This document shows, one piece after another, positions 35,906-46,503 of a DNA stretch of 64,000 nt. Each line of letters opens with the position of its first letter. The first letter of the stretch is position 1. Origin of the DNA: Blepharisma japonicum (lineage: Eukaryota > Ciliophora > Heterotrichea > Heterotrichida > Blepharismidae). The stretch spans positions 186,001 to 250,000 of the forward strand of contig CATKHK010000015.1 in the NCBI GenBank assembly GCA_949751835.1, read 5' to 3'. A program made the position numbers and the translations under genes. The notes under the pieces are model-generated. The model did no database searches, had not been told where the DNA came from, and saw nothing but the letters and a program-made list of their open reading frames with translations.

Positions 35906-37316
35906 ATGGAAGAATGTATTAAAGCTAGCATTTAAGAATTGATCTAACGCATAAGTAAATTTTTGACCCTGCAACACAAGCTTTTCTCAACTTACAGTTC
36001 AAGATGAAACACTGCTAATTAACGATAGACCTACAGAGCCAGCCCTTAATAAAAAAGTCAAGCTTGCAAATGATAAGCCTATCTTACGAGAAGTTCGGCC
36101 AACAAAGCCAGTTGGATTTAAAAAAATTAGAAAAATTCTTCAGAAAATAATAAAAGACCCTGCGTCTGCAAGTTTTCGAAAGCCAGTTAACCCAAATGAG
36201 TACCCTGACTACTATTCATTAGTTAGAGAACCTATTGATTTATCTACGATCAAAAAGAAATTATATGAAAATAAATACGAAATAGGCTATCAATTTGCAA
36301 GTGATATGCGATTATTATGAAGCAATTCTTTTTTGTATAATAAAAGAGGATCAGAACTTTATCAAATTACTTTAGTACTCAGCTCGGTATTTGAAAAGCT
36401 TATGAGAGGGAATGAAAGCATGGTATTGAGCCATGATTATGATTTTTCAAAAAAACACCAAAAAATAGATGAAAAACCGATAGAAAAATCAATAGAAAAG
36501 CCGACAGAAAAGCCAGTAGAAACTTCTGAAGAAAAAATAGCTGAAAAGCCAACTGAAAATGTAGATAATGATATTCAAGAATCAGTAGAAGCTAAAAAAA
36601 CTCCAAGGGAAAAGCGGAAAGCTGCAAACAAAAAGCCAATCACTTTAATAGAAGATAAAAAAGAAGCAGAAAATCAAACAGAAAATTTAAATAATAATTC
36701 CCAAGAGCTCTCAGAAAACAAAAAAACACCAAAACCAAAGCGAAGGATTATTAACGAAAAACCAATGACAATTATAGAGAAAAAAAAACTTTGTTTAGAC
36801 ATAAAAAAGCTAAACCAAAGATTTTTAAATGGGGTCCTAGAAATAGTGAAAAAATGTATGGACATTAATGGAAAACAGTTTGAGTTTGACATAGACAAAC
36901 TGCCAGCTGGAATTTGCAGGGAACTAGAAAAATACGTAAAATTCTGTATGAAAAATAGTCCTGACAAGCCAAGAAAAAGAAATCCAAAGAGCAGCAAAGA
37001 AAAGCAAAATTTAAATGATCAACAGCCAGGGAACACTGATATAAAATTAGAAGAATTGAGAACACCTCAACAAGTACAGAATTTAATGCAGAAAAATTAT
37101 GAGGAGGAACAAATTGGAAGCTTAAATGGAAGTGAAAGTGAGGATGAGAATGATATGGAATTAATGTTGGATGTGGGCCTTATTCCCCCAAACAAAGAAG
37201 ATAGTGAAAGCTTGCCAAGGGCTTCAAATATATGGAATGAAGCTAGTGATGAAAGCTTTATGCCTTCGAAGTTTAGAAAGCAAAACTCAGTCACCGAAAT
37301 AATAGAAATAAATTAA
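35906..37316 (+). CDS. BET-type protein: single bromodomain plus NET domain
   Basis: The coding frame is open from 35955 to the TAA at 37314-37316 but has no usable ATG before 36306, inside the bromodomain. The best model splices a short first exon (35906-35915, ATGGAAGAAT) to 35998 across an 82-nt intron, giving MEEFQDETLLINDRPTEP and 442 aa. The bromodomain spans ~residues 45-140 (FKKIRKILQKIIKDPASASF, NEYPDYYSLVREPIDLSTIK, LLWSNSFLYN with the acetyl-lysine-binding Asn). A NET domain is at ~260-330 (KKLCLDIKKLNQRFLNGVLEIVKKC, FDIDKLPAGICRELEKYVKFC). The linker has Glu-Lys-Pro repeats and an internal near-duplication (KKTPREKRKAANKKPITLIE / KKTPKPKRRIINEKPMTIIE). It is a nuclear acetyl-histone reader by family. 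Confidence 0.85.
35916..35997 (+). other. Putative 82-nt intron (5-fold longer than the others)
   Basis: It runs from gtattaaag to ctcaacttacag. It has a GT donor, a pyrimidine-rich end with a CAG acceptor, and ctaac/ctcaac candidates for a branch site. No 15- or 16-nt GT-AG intron exists in this interval, and this splice gives both an ATG and the correct frame. It is inferred and not proven. Confidence 0.5.
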
Positions 37317-37632
37317 ATTTAAAGCCAAAGTAAGGTTCTACAGGCAGTTTAAATATATAAAAATATTTCGGTTTTCAATTTGGGAAGTCTAAAATAAATA
37401 TATAATTTGAGAAATTGTAAAATCAATAAATTCGTTATAAAATTTAATTATTTGTAATTTAAAATCTTACTTCTAAATGCATTATTTATATGTAAAATTA
37501 TAATAATCATGCTTAATTTTAATTATTTTCAAAATTTCTATTTATTTATTTTCCTTAAGCTAATGTTAATTTTATTGAAATTTTTAAACTTTGGAAATAA
37601 ATCGGTCAAATTATTTCATTTTAAGTGAAAAT
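37317..37632. other. Intergenic spacer without a visible gene
   Basis: This 316-base AT-rich spacer lies between two genes on the plus strand. No feature was recognised. Confidence 0.5.
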
Positions 37633-38487
37633 ATGGCGATCCTTCAAAAAAACATTCTTCTGCATTCTGGCATAGAAATTCCTCAAATTGGTTTTGGAAC
37701 TTATCAAATGAAAGGGCCAGCCTGTGAATCTGCCGTTGAATACGCTTTATCAGTAGGCTACAGACACATAGACACAGCTATTTTTTATCAAAATGAAAGG
37801 ATAATTGGTCGAGTCATAAAGCAATATGAAAGACCAAAATTATTCATCACATCAAAAATCCCACCAAACCTTCAAGGCTATGACACCGCTTACAATGCAG
37901 TACTTTCTTCTATCGGAAATTTGGATACAGATTATATTGACTTAGTCCTTATTCATTGGCCAGGAGTCGCAGGAAATAGCCCAAATGACCCCAAAAATGC
38001 ACAAACAAGATTAAATACATGAAGAGCGCTTGAGCAGCTGAAAAAAGAAAATAAAATTAGGTCAATTGGAGTAAGTAATTTCCTTGTCAGCCATCTAAGA
38101 AAGCTAATGGACCACGCAGAAATTATTCCTGACATTAATCAAGTAGAATATCATCCCTTATGCCAAAATCCAAATTTATTGGAATTTTGTAAGGAAAATC
38201 ATATTCAAATTGAAGCTTATTCTCCATTGGCAAGAGGGCATGAACAATTGTGGCACAATCGAGATGTTGCAAGGATAGCTAGGGAAAAAAGTGCAACAAT
38301 TGCTCAGGTGCTTTTGAAATGGGGAATTAATAAAGGTTTGGTGGTGCTTCCGAAGAGCGTGACGAGAGAAAGAATATTGGAAAATATTCAGTTAGACCAT
38401 TTTGAGTTGAATGAGAATGATATGGATGCTTTGACGAATCTTAATCAAGATTTGCATACGTGTTGGAATCCTGAGAATATCCTATAA
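37633..38487 (+). CDS. Aldo-keto reductase
   Basis: The product is 284 aa with in-frame TGA (RLNT-W-RALEQL) and stop TAA. The start is MAILQKNILLHSGIEIPQIGFGTYQM; an upstream TTG in frame is not used. The catalytic tetrad is intact: Asp47 (YRHIDTA), Tyr52 (IFYQNE), Lys75 (ITSKIP) and His108 (LIHWPG). The NADPH-binding motifs IGVSNF, AYSPLARG and LPKSV.R are present. The enzyme reduces aldehydes or ketones with NADPH in the cytosol. The length is a little under the usual 300-320 aa. The physiological substrate cannot be told from sequence. Confidence 0.93.
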
Positions 38488-38707
38488 GATCCAGATATTA
38501 ATCAATTATATTATTATAATAAATTCAATCTTGCAAAGGCTACATTGCATATACTCTAATTAGCAGCTGCAGATAATTTTAATAATTTAAAAATAAATTG
38601 ACCTATAAAATTTTAAAAAATATCCCCAGCATAAACAAAACTATAAAATCATTTATGAATATTTTTATGAAATTGATAAAATACTGTGAATTGCTTAAAG
38701 TATTAAT

Positions 38708-39409
38708 TTATTTCCTATAATCAGGTACGAAATTCGCTCTTTGGTTGAGAATTTCTTTTTGCTCTTGCTTCAGCTCATTTAATCCATCATGTGCTGCAGC
38801 CCTCGATTGTGCATATGTAAGTCCAAAAATATTATCCGCAGCCACTCTTCTCGAAACTCCTGTATATCCTGGTATCGGTTCTCCATGCTTTATAGGTTGT
38901 TCTTGCTGTTCTCTCCCAAAGAAAATTTCTGCTGTAGTCTGCAAGTCATCTCCTTTATTTTCATCCTGAAAATTCAATTTACTGTCCCCAAAAAATGCAT
39001 TTGTAGCTGCCTTAAATTCCCTATCCTCATCCTCAATAGCCCAGAACTTATATTGAGTTTCAATAGGAATAACAACTGGTTCTTTCCCCTTTTTTGGCTG
39101 AACACCTAATATTTCAGTTGCTGTCTTTTCTTTAACAGTGCTTAAGTTAATGAATTGCTCTCTATAAGCCGATTTATACTTATCTTTTGGGTCTGTGTCC
39201 AAGCCTTTTGGGAATTCCCCCTTAAATGATTTGTGAGTGATTTTTCCATAAGTTTCGCCAAAGAGATTTTCAGACTTGGTACTAGGAATGTACCCTTGGT
39301 AGCCAGGAATATGGCTTTGGTTTGCGTTTCTACCTATTCCTTCTTCTTCGTCTAAGCCAGATGGGATGTGACCTGTATAGCCTGGAAGGTGTTTGAAATT
39401 TGTAGTCAT
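38708..39409 (-). CDS. CIMIP2/FAM166-like ciliary microtubule inner protein
   Basis: The product is 233 aa, stop TAA. It contains the short repeated motif of the CIMIP2 (FAM166/DUF2475) family: LPGYTGHIPSG, IPGYQGYIPSTKSENLFGETYGKIT and IPGYTGVSRRVAADNIFGLTYAQSR. Family members bind inside doublet microtubules of the axoneme. The remainder is charged, with little predicted structure. It is head-to-head with the next small gene, with only 33 bases between the two ATG codons, so the promoter must be shared or lie within coding DNA. Confidence 0.78.
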   Translation of the reverse strand: MTTNFKHLPGYTGHIPSGLDEEEGIGRNANQSHIPGYQGYIPSTKSENLFGETYGKITHKSFKGEFPKGLDTDPKDKYKSAYREQFINLSTVKEKTATEILGVQPKKGKEPVVIPIETQYKFWAIEDEDREFKAATNAFFGDSKLNFQDENKGDDLQTTAEIFFGREQQEQPIKHGEPIPGYTGVSRRVAADNIFGLTYAQSRAAAHDGLNELKQEQKEILNQRANFVPDYRK

Positions 39410-39442
39410 TTATTTATAACTGTCATATGCTTATGATAATTT

Positions 39443-39703
39443 ATGGATAAAGAAATAGAAAAGAAAATCAAGGAAGAATTGGAAGGAAAATATTCCTGTA
39501 GAAAATGCTCGGAAAAATTAAAATTATTGATTTTGCCATTTTTAGGGGCGATGATAATAGTAAGGGAAGCAAGCTTGAAAAGTGATGTGCTGAAGTATAG
39601 AATACAGAGAATTACTCAAGAGTTTACGATGAAAAAAGGGATGCTGTATGGAGTACCGATTGTGGCATTTTCGGGGTATTTTTGATGGAATGAGTTGAAG
39701 TAA
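39443..39703 (+). CDS. Small membrane protein, unknown
   Basis: The product is 86 aa with two adjacent in-frame TGA/TGG Trp codons (SGYF-WW-NELK) and stop TAA. It has a CRKC pair near the N-terminus, a hydrophobic segment (LKLLILPFLGAMIIV) and a second weak one (MLYGVPIVAFSGYFWW). No family is recognised. It is head-to-head with the CIMIP2-like gene. Confidence 0.5.
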
Positions 39704-40115
39704 GAAATTTTATAATTTTTAAGGGAAGAAGAATTTAATAAACACATAATATCATATTAAGTGATTTTAGAACATCTTTATTGACAGAAAACCTCTATTT
39801 CCCATGTAAAATGTTTTGTCATAAACTAAATTTATTTTGCTTATGGTCAGTAAAATTGATTTATGACTAGCCAGGAATTCCTAATAATAATTTTAAGATT
39901 TCCAGTAAACATTACTTAGATAGCCAATATTCAAGTCACACTTGAATAAAATCGTAAGTCAGTAAATCTATAATGTTATAGTTAAAGTGCATAACTTTAA
40001 AAAAATAAATGCTCTACTTTCATGTATCCTCAAAATTAATTCTGTTAGGCTCTTGCAATATTATTAAAAAATCTGACATCATTTTAATTCTATTGTCAGT
40101 AACATTTATAATAAA
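39704..40115. other. Intergenic spacer without a visible gene
   Basis: These 412 AT-rich bases lie between two plus-strand genes. No ORF of note, RNA gene or repeat was recognised. Confidence 0.5.
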
Positions 40116-40685
40116 ATGGTAGTCCATCAAGAGATAGATAACGCAGAGAAGCCTGTCAGATATGGAGTACCATTTAAGCTTCGCCATGTAGCATCTGGCT
40201 CAGTTTTACACTCTCACTATAACAATTACTCATCTGGGTCTTATCAACAAGAAGTCGGATGCTACGAGAGCAATGACATCAATGACTGGTGGATTGTAAA
40301 AGGACCATCAGGCACTGACTTATGGAATTGCTCTATAGGCGAGCCCGTACTGAACAACTCAATAATTCGGCTTTATCATCTTGGTACTCGCAAGTATTTG
40401 AGATCAGATCATTGGCATTTTTCACCAGCAAGCTATCAGCAAGAAGTAATGTGCGACGGAGAGTACGAAAACAGTGATGATAATGATGATTGGAAACTTG
40501 AAATTGAAGGAGCTAGCCCTACTGACCCTTGGCTTGGAGAGCAAAGAGTTTACTTGATCCATGTAAGCACTGGCTTGTCTCTGTGCTCAAATTTCGGAAA
40601 GTACATAAACTCAATCCATCAAGAAGTTTCCTGCCATTTTGGAAAAGATATAAATGGCTTCTGGCGAGTTGAAAGTATGGCTTAA
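40116..40685 (+). CDS. MIR-domain protein (SDF2-like) without signal peptide
   Basis: The product is 189 aa, stop TAA. Three MIR repeats fill it: VRYGVPFKLRHVASGSVLHSH..YQQEVGCYESNDINDWWIV, NNSIIRLYHLGTRKYLRSDHWHFSPASYQQEVMCDGEYE..DDWKLE and GEQRVYLIHVSTGLSLCSN..HQEVSCHFGKDINGFWRVE. SDF2 and protein O-mannosyltransferases carry the same beta-trefoil and act in the ER. Here there is no signal peptide and no HDEL-like tail, so a cytosolic or unconventional location is implied. The ligand is unknown. Confidence 0.9.
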   Translation: MVVHQEIDNAEKPVRYGVPFKLRHVASGSVLHSHYNNYSSGSYQQEVGCYESNDINDWWIVKGPSGTDLWNCSIGEPVLNNSIIRLYHLGTRKYLRSDHWHFSPASYQQEVMCDGEYENSDDNDDWKLEIEGASPTDPWLGEQRVYLIHVSTGLSLCSNFGKYINSIHQEVSCHFGKDINGFWRVESMA

Positions 40686-41019
40686 AATAAATGATATTCT
40701 TTAAAATTTCCCAAATTAAAATTTCATAATTATTCATATGAGGTACACTATAAACATATTGCAATTTTATTGAATTTTATCTATTGAAGTAAAAATTTTG
40801 TGTAATAACTTTAAAATGATTACTGAAAAAATAATTAGATAATATCGTAGCTTGTAAAATCATATTCTAAGATAAGTCTATTGTAGGTCACTTAGCTTAT
40901 TCAGCATTAAATGCAAAATTTTTATAAAGTACTTAGTTAATTTCTTGTAAATCGTCTTTTATAATTGCTGTTGTTTTAAAAAAGGCTAAATTACAATGTC
41001 GTAAAATACTGAATCATAT
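40686..41019. other. Intergenic spacer without a visible gene
   Basis: These 334 AT-rich bases precede the TMEM230-like gene. An ATG at 40996 meets TAA after one codon (ATG TCG TAA) and I find no 15-nt intron that rescues it. Confidence 0.5.
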
Positions 41020-41382
41020 ATGGAAGACGAGGAAGAACCCCAAAAATGTGAAGATATATTAATCTCTCCAATCATAGAAATAAAATCACTTAAAACTGAA
41101 GAAGGAAATGTAAATGAATCTAACGAAGAAATTTGCCATAAATTCAAAATCCGCGCAATATGAGTTATCTTTGCAACTATATTTTTCTCAATTGCAGCAA
41201 TTGTAATTATAGTCGTTGGATTTGTACTTGCTTCAGATAAATTATCAAAAGCTCTACCATGCTGAATAATTGCATCATTAATGATGATCCCAATAGGATA
41301 CCTCTATAGCTTACTAATAAAAGTTTATTATGCCAAGCCAGAAGAAAGAAAAGAAATTATTTTTGAACTCCCTGAGATATAA
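41020..41382 (+). CDS. TMEM230-like two-pass membrane protein
   Basis: The product is 120 aa, missed when TGA is read as stop because two Trp codons are TGA (RAI-W-VIFAT, LPC-W-IIASL). The start is MEDEEEPQKCEDI and the stop TAA. After an acidic N-terminus come KFKIRAIWVIFATIFF..AAIVIIVVGFVLAS and ALPCWIIASLMMIPIGYLYSLLIKVYYAKPEER, the two-helix hairpin of TMEM230/TMEM134 (compare '[28 protein letters not shown]...[23 protein letters not shown]'), followed by a short C-terminal tail. Family proteins reside on endosomal, recycling or secretory vesicles. Confidence 0.75.
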
Positions 41383-41437
41383 TCCCAAAATTTAATTTAG
41401 ATAATTAAGTTTCTATTAAAATAATCTGCATTAAAGG

Positions 41438-42673
41438 TTAAAGTTTTGGATTTAACAATTTTACTGTGTGCTTGCAAATTTTTACTATATCTTTATGTGG
41501 GACGTTTTTATGAATTGGAAGATATAGCAGGTTTTTAAACATTTCATAAGCTTTATCTGGCTTTGGAGCTTTTGATCCTTCAGGAACTGGAACAGCATAT
41601 AGTTGTGATATCCCTTGGTAAGCATCAATGCCAGCATTATTTAAAACATCATAAGCTTTAGCTGCATCTTTAGTAACAATTGGATAAAGCCAAAAAGTTC
41701 TGTCTTTCGGGTTTGACCCAGGCACAGTAACTCCACCTTTTATTAAAATATCAGTACCTTCTTGAATGCTTTTCATACCTTGGAAGAACTTTTTGTCATC
41801 AAAATGGCTTACTCTTCTATATAAAAAGGAAATCATTGCAGTGCATGGTCTAAATCTATAAACTTCTAAGCCTTGCCCAGGAGCAAACCCTCTTAATAAG
41901 GAGACAACTCTTTTTTTATAATCAAAACCTATATTGAGTAAAATAGGTCTCAGTATATAATTAAGCCACCTTAAATTTAGCAGCACAATCCCTCCCGAGT
42001 ATTTTATGACTTTTTTTAGATAAATTTTTCCTGACTGAATTTTATAAGAGTCATGTATTTTTCTTGCTTTCTCTAAGATCTCAGGATTATTTCTAATAAT
42101 CATCACAGCTCCTTGAAAAGCTGTAGCATGCTTTATAGGCCCAAAACTAAATACTGTAACGTCTGCATTTGGGTCTCCTTTATAGCTTGGCCCAACATAG
42201 CCTTCAGCGCAGTCCTCGAAAATTGGTATGTTATATTTTTTCCCAACTTTCGCAATTTCAGCCAAATCATATCTAACTCCATAGGTAAACGTAGCAAGAA
42301 TTAGTTTTGTTTTATCAGTAATTGCAGCTTCTAATCTTTCTGGTGTGACAGCCAACGTGCTGACATCGACATCTACAGGAACTGGGACAAACCCATGGAG
42401 TTTAATAACCCTTACCATTTCAGGGATATTAATCGCAGTCATTAATATCTCTGACCCTTTCGGAATATTCAACGCTTGTAAATACACATCAAAAGCTGTG
42501 CGCACACTGATAGAGACTATCACATTATCTTCATTTGAAAACGCCTTAGTGAGATTTTGCAATAAAACAGCTCTCTTTTCGCCTGTATAAATAGCTCGTC
42601 GTAGAGCTCTGAGCCACTCAAATCACCCACAGTCTATACTTAAGCATGCATAAGGGTAGACTCACCAAACCAT
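41438..42673 (-). CDS. DegT/DnrJ/EryC1-type PLP-dependent aminotransferase
   Basis: The product is 411 aa, stop TAA. The ATG at 42673 opens a 37-residue N-terminal stretch (MVWWVYPYACLSIDCGWFEWL) with several TGA-Trp codons, before the fold begins. The fold-type I features are SVRTAFDVYLQAL, ILMTAINIPEMV, FEDCAEGYVG (PLP-binding Asp ~154) and VFSFGPIKHATAFQGAV, with candidate Schiff-base Lys181. Most family members make amino sugars in bacteria; a eukaryotic copy is unusual. Compared with the family's GEGG after the Lys, this has FQGA. The substrate is unknown. It lies 29 bases downstream of the SNF2 gene on the same strand. Confidence 0.85.
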
Positions 42674-42702
42674 ATTTATTTATTCTACTATTAAACAACG
42701 AA

Positions 42703-44817
42703 TTATTCATTGAATTCTTCAATGTCACATTTCCCATTGGGTTCTTCGACGTCTTCTTCTTCCTCTTCACTTTCTATGTCCCCGTGTGATCTTTTTTCAC
42801 CGATTTCGTCTTGAAAAAGGTCTTCTGGGATTTCCGAGTCTATAAAAGCGTCAAAATCGCCCATACCGAGCCTGTTTTCAGGGTTTATTAAGCTGTCTAA
42901 AGCTGTGTTTTTATTGTTGTCAAGAGCTCCAGAGATAACTGAAAGCTTGTGCTGGATTTTAGGCCAGATGTACTCGTCAAGGGTCCCTGGGCCGAATAAA
43001 TAGTGAATATTGACTGATTTTTCTTGGCCAATTCTGTGTGCTCTGTCTTCAGCTTGTATCATAATTCCAGGAGTCCATGACATTTCAGCCATCACGACAG
43101 TAGAAGCCGCAGTTAATGTGATACCTTGCCCAGCAGCTAAAATCCCTAAAATAGCTACTCTACAATCAGTCATTGTTTGAAACGCTTCTACACCTTTATA
43201 CCTATGCTCCTGTGAGGTGCTGCCATCTATCCTTATATATTTAACTTTTTCTCTTATTGTTTGTTCTTCAATCATATCAAGCATATCAATATGATGTCCA
43301 AATATAATGAATTTGCAGTCACTTTGGATTAAGTAGCTTACATATTCGCAAACCCCTTTCATTTTAGCTTTTGCGGTCAAGCTGTAAGCTCTTGACATAA
43401 ACATGTCGCTTTCCATCTTTTTGGCAGCTGCTTCTGCTTCTAGTCCACAGACATCTTGATTGACTTCTCTAAAGTAATTTTTCTTTCTTTTTACCTCATA
43501 ATAAAGTTTTCTAATGCTTCTGCAGTGCTCGTTAACAACAGGAATTTCTACTTTTTGGCGAAGTTTGGCAGGAAGCTGATGCAAAACGTCAGATTTAAGC
43601 CGACGGATCATGACAGTGTTTGATAATAAAGTGTGAAGTTCTTTTATATTAGAAGCTCCAGAATAATCTGTATGGGTGAATAATATTTTGGGATCACAAT
43701 ATCTTTCAGCGAAAACTCTGAAACTGTAAAATATATCTGGCCGAATACAAGAAAGCTGGGTAAACAATTCAGCAGGCCTTGACATAACAGGAGTACCACT
43801 AAGCAAAATCACTCGTTTAGCTTTCTGCAAGAAAGGAAGCAAGCACTTCGTCCTTTTCGCGTTGTAGTTTTTTAGATAATGTGACTCATCAGCTATCACC
43901 ACATTAAAATACTTAGAATTCAGAAAAGTTTCTAAATGAGTGGCCATTGTATATGATGCGATTCAGACAATCGCAGAGTTTTTCATGGTCCTTTTGCTTT
44001 GCAAAAGGTAGAAATCTTTTCTTTCTAAGTCCGGGATCCATTTCATAAACTCATCTCTCCAATTTAGCTTTATAGAAGCAGGGCATACAACAAGAACAGG
44101 CCATTCATCCCTATAAGCAGCAGCTATAGCTACCCCTTGGATGGTTTTTCCGACACCCATTTCGTCGCCTATAAGAACTCTTCCATAGTGTTGCAAAGCA
44201 AATTGTACGCCTTCTTGTTGAAATGCATATAATTTTTCTAATAAAGTTTCTGGAAGATCTCCTATTCTTTTTACAGTCTCATTGCTATAATCGTGCTGGC
44301 ATCTTTTTGTACTTAATGGGCGAGAGTCTGCTAAGCCTTTGACAACGAATTCAGGGAGTTCTTGAATTGTGAGACCTTTGAGGTTTCTGATGTTTTTTCG
44401 GAATTCTAGGTACATTTTTAGAGGGATTACTCAGCCGTTACTTTCTTTACAGTAAATTCCTGCTGATTTTTGAATGGCGTCTCGTAAAGTTCCGGAGGCA
44501 AACATGCTCGTTTTGATTAGTAGGTCGTCACGGGTAAAAAGTTCAAGGGCAATTGTATTATGACACTCTTCTTGACGCTCAAGTTTTGGGATTTCTGGAG
44601 CAAAAAGAGGAGCATTGTCGTCGTCTTCATGCTTGGGCTCGAGTTTTGGAGGCTCTATTTTGACTGGAACAGGTTTTGTTTCGAGTTTTATTTTAATTTC
44701 TTCGCGATCTTTTTCAAGGATTTTTTCGACTTGGGCTGCTGTCAAAACACTGGTTTGGGTGCCTTTTCGTTTGAATTCGAAAAATTTTTGAAGTGCTGAG
44801 TTTTGGAGTGGAAACAT
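42703..44817 (-). CDS. SMARCAL1: SMARCAL1-like SNF2 annealing helicase
   Basis: The product is 704 aa with in-frame TGA (ESNG-W-VIPLK, NSAIV-W-IASYT) and stop TAA. A HARP-like region precedes the motor (GIYCKESNGWVIPLKMYLEFRKNIRNLKGLTIQELPEFV). Helicase motifs follow: Q/I (AFQQEGVQFAL, GDEMGVGKTIQ at ~217-225), II (DESH at ~310-313), III (LLSGTPVMSRPAELFTQL), and V/VI (ILAAGQGITLTAA, QAEDRAHRIGQ). The C-terminus is acidic. By family it rewinds RPA-coated single-stranded DNA at stalled forks; ZRANB3 is a close alternative. Residues 1-80 are charged and disordered. Confidence 0.92.
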
Positions 44818-45219
44818 TAGTTATTTAATGGATATAGCAAAAATGGGGGATATAGTAATAAAAAAGCTAAGGTTTCTTGTATATAATTTAAAAAAATTTA
44901 TAATTAATGTAATCTTGATTAAAATAATTAATTAAAATCATAATTAGTTATTAGCAACAGCAATGTATATGCAAATTATTTAATATATTAAATTTTCAAA
45001 AATTGCAGATGAGTTAGAAATCTTTCTTTTTAAATCTCAAAATTTAGAATTTGCATATTCTAAATTTTCTCTATAATGAGAAGTATTTCAATTTCAAATA
45101 TTTTCTACTAATATTATTTAATTTTTACAGACTTATTAATAGGGCAGCTCATCTTGAACAACTTGGAAATTATAATAGAATTTTTTCTCTTAATTGACAA
45201 TTTAGTTAAAAGTTAAAAG
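44818..45219. other. Divergent intergenic spacer
   Basis: These 402 very AT-rich bases lie between the SNF2 gene and the next plus-strand gene. No feature was recognised. Confidence 0.5.
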
Positions 45220-46098
45220 ATGTTATGGCCTAACCCAAGTAGAGCATTCGAATTCAAGTTAAATAAGGCCAGGCAAGCCGAAGAAATAAGAACTGCAAAA
45301 GAGCAGCTTAAGAAATACAAAAAAGAAAAAGAAGAGCAAGAAAAAGAACAATCCCAGCTTGCCATTGCTCATTATTTAAATGTTGAAGAAAACTACATTG
45401 AAGAATTACGAAAGCGCTCAAAATCCAAATTAAATAGACTAAAAAATCATGTTTCTTGGGCTGGAGACAGCAAAAAGTCCAAAGAATTGATTTCTTCATC
45501 ATTAGATGACTCTCAAAGGCAAACTGACACATTTAAAAAGCTAATACAGCGAAATAGAGACGTTTCCATACAATATGACACTCCAATCAATCTCTACAAA
45601 AATAAAGCTACTGAGATGTACTTCCCAATAGAAAAATCCAATTTAAATTCTTATTTAAATAACGAAGCTTCCACAAATGAATCAGAAAACACAATTCGCT
45701 TAAGAAGAGAAGGCACTGAGCGCTTACATAGAAAAAGAAAAAATCTGACCCCTCCTGTGATTTTGAAGCAAATTTCTAATGATATGATGTTTGTGCATGT
45801 GATTAATGACAGGAGTCTTCCAATTGAAGATAAAAATTATCACGAAAATTCACAGCTTCATGTATTCCGAGATCTTGAAGTTGATAAGTAAAATATATTT
45901 AGAGGACTTAAAAAAAGCAGTGAAAGGCTGCAAAAAGAAAGAGAGTATTACAGCATGGTAAGACAAAGTTTTCCTCCAGTACCGAATATTAAAAGCAAAA
46001 TGGAAATTTTGTTGAGATCTCAAAAACCGATGTCACCGAAAAGAATAAAAGATATCAAGAAGATAAAAATTGCTGTCCTTTCTAACATTTGTAATTAG
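45220..46098 (+). CDS. Basic coiled-coil protein, unknown; one 15-nt intron
   Basis: Exons are 45220-45887 and 45903-46098 around the intron gtaaaatatatttag. The product is 287 aa, stop TAG. Residues ~15-55 form a charged coiled coil (RTAKEQLKKYKKEKEEQEKE); the rest is Lys/Arg/Ser-rich with few hydrophobic residues. Splicing joins VFRDLEVDK to GLKKSSERLQKEREYYSMV, a second short helix, then a basic tail. No family is recognised. Confidence 0.68.
45888..45902 (+). other. 15-nt spliceosomal intron
   Basis: The intron is gtaaaatatatttag, interrupting a Lys codon (AA|A). Retention would give an in-frame TAA straight away (GAT AAG TAA). Confidence 0.8.
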
Positions 46099-46503
46099 CT
46101 CGATATTTATATAAAATAATTATTATAGGTGTCTTTAGCTTTAGTCAGCAATCTTCAATTGATAGCAAACTAAAACTTATGTAAGATTCTGCTAATGCTT
46201 ATTGATTATTTTCTCGTGCTCAAGTATAGATAATCGGTTTCATGTGTTGATAGGATAATTAATTTAGTAAGCTAAAAAGGAATATTCGTTAAGTTTTTAT
46301 GCAGGCAAATTTTTCTAGAAAAATTTAGCCCAGTATGAATTGGCATCTATCAATTATCCACACAATATCCAAGACCACACCAACATTAATGATATTAGTT
46401 CTGCAACTTTTAGTATTTAGTCCTAGTTATCGCATTTAAAATATAAAAAAATAAAAGCATAAATAAGTTTGACGAAAGCTAAGAAATTAAGAATTTAAAT
46501 AAA
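46099..46503. other. Intergenic spacer upstream of CEP41
   Basis: These 405 bases are a little less AT-rich than most spacers (for example near 46200-46245). I looked for a tRNA T-loop (GTTCRA) and box motifs and found none. No gene was recognised. Confidence 0.45.

Noticed and set aside
46099-46503. Possible tRNA or small RNA in the spacer before CEP41
   Set aside because: No T-loop GTTCRA, no cloverleaf stems and no C/D or H/ACA boxes could be seen by eye.
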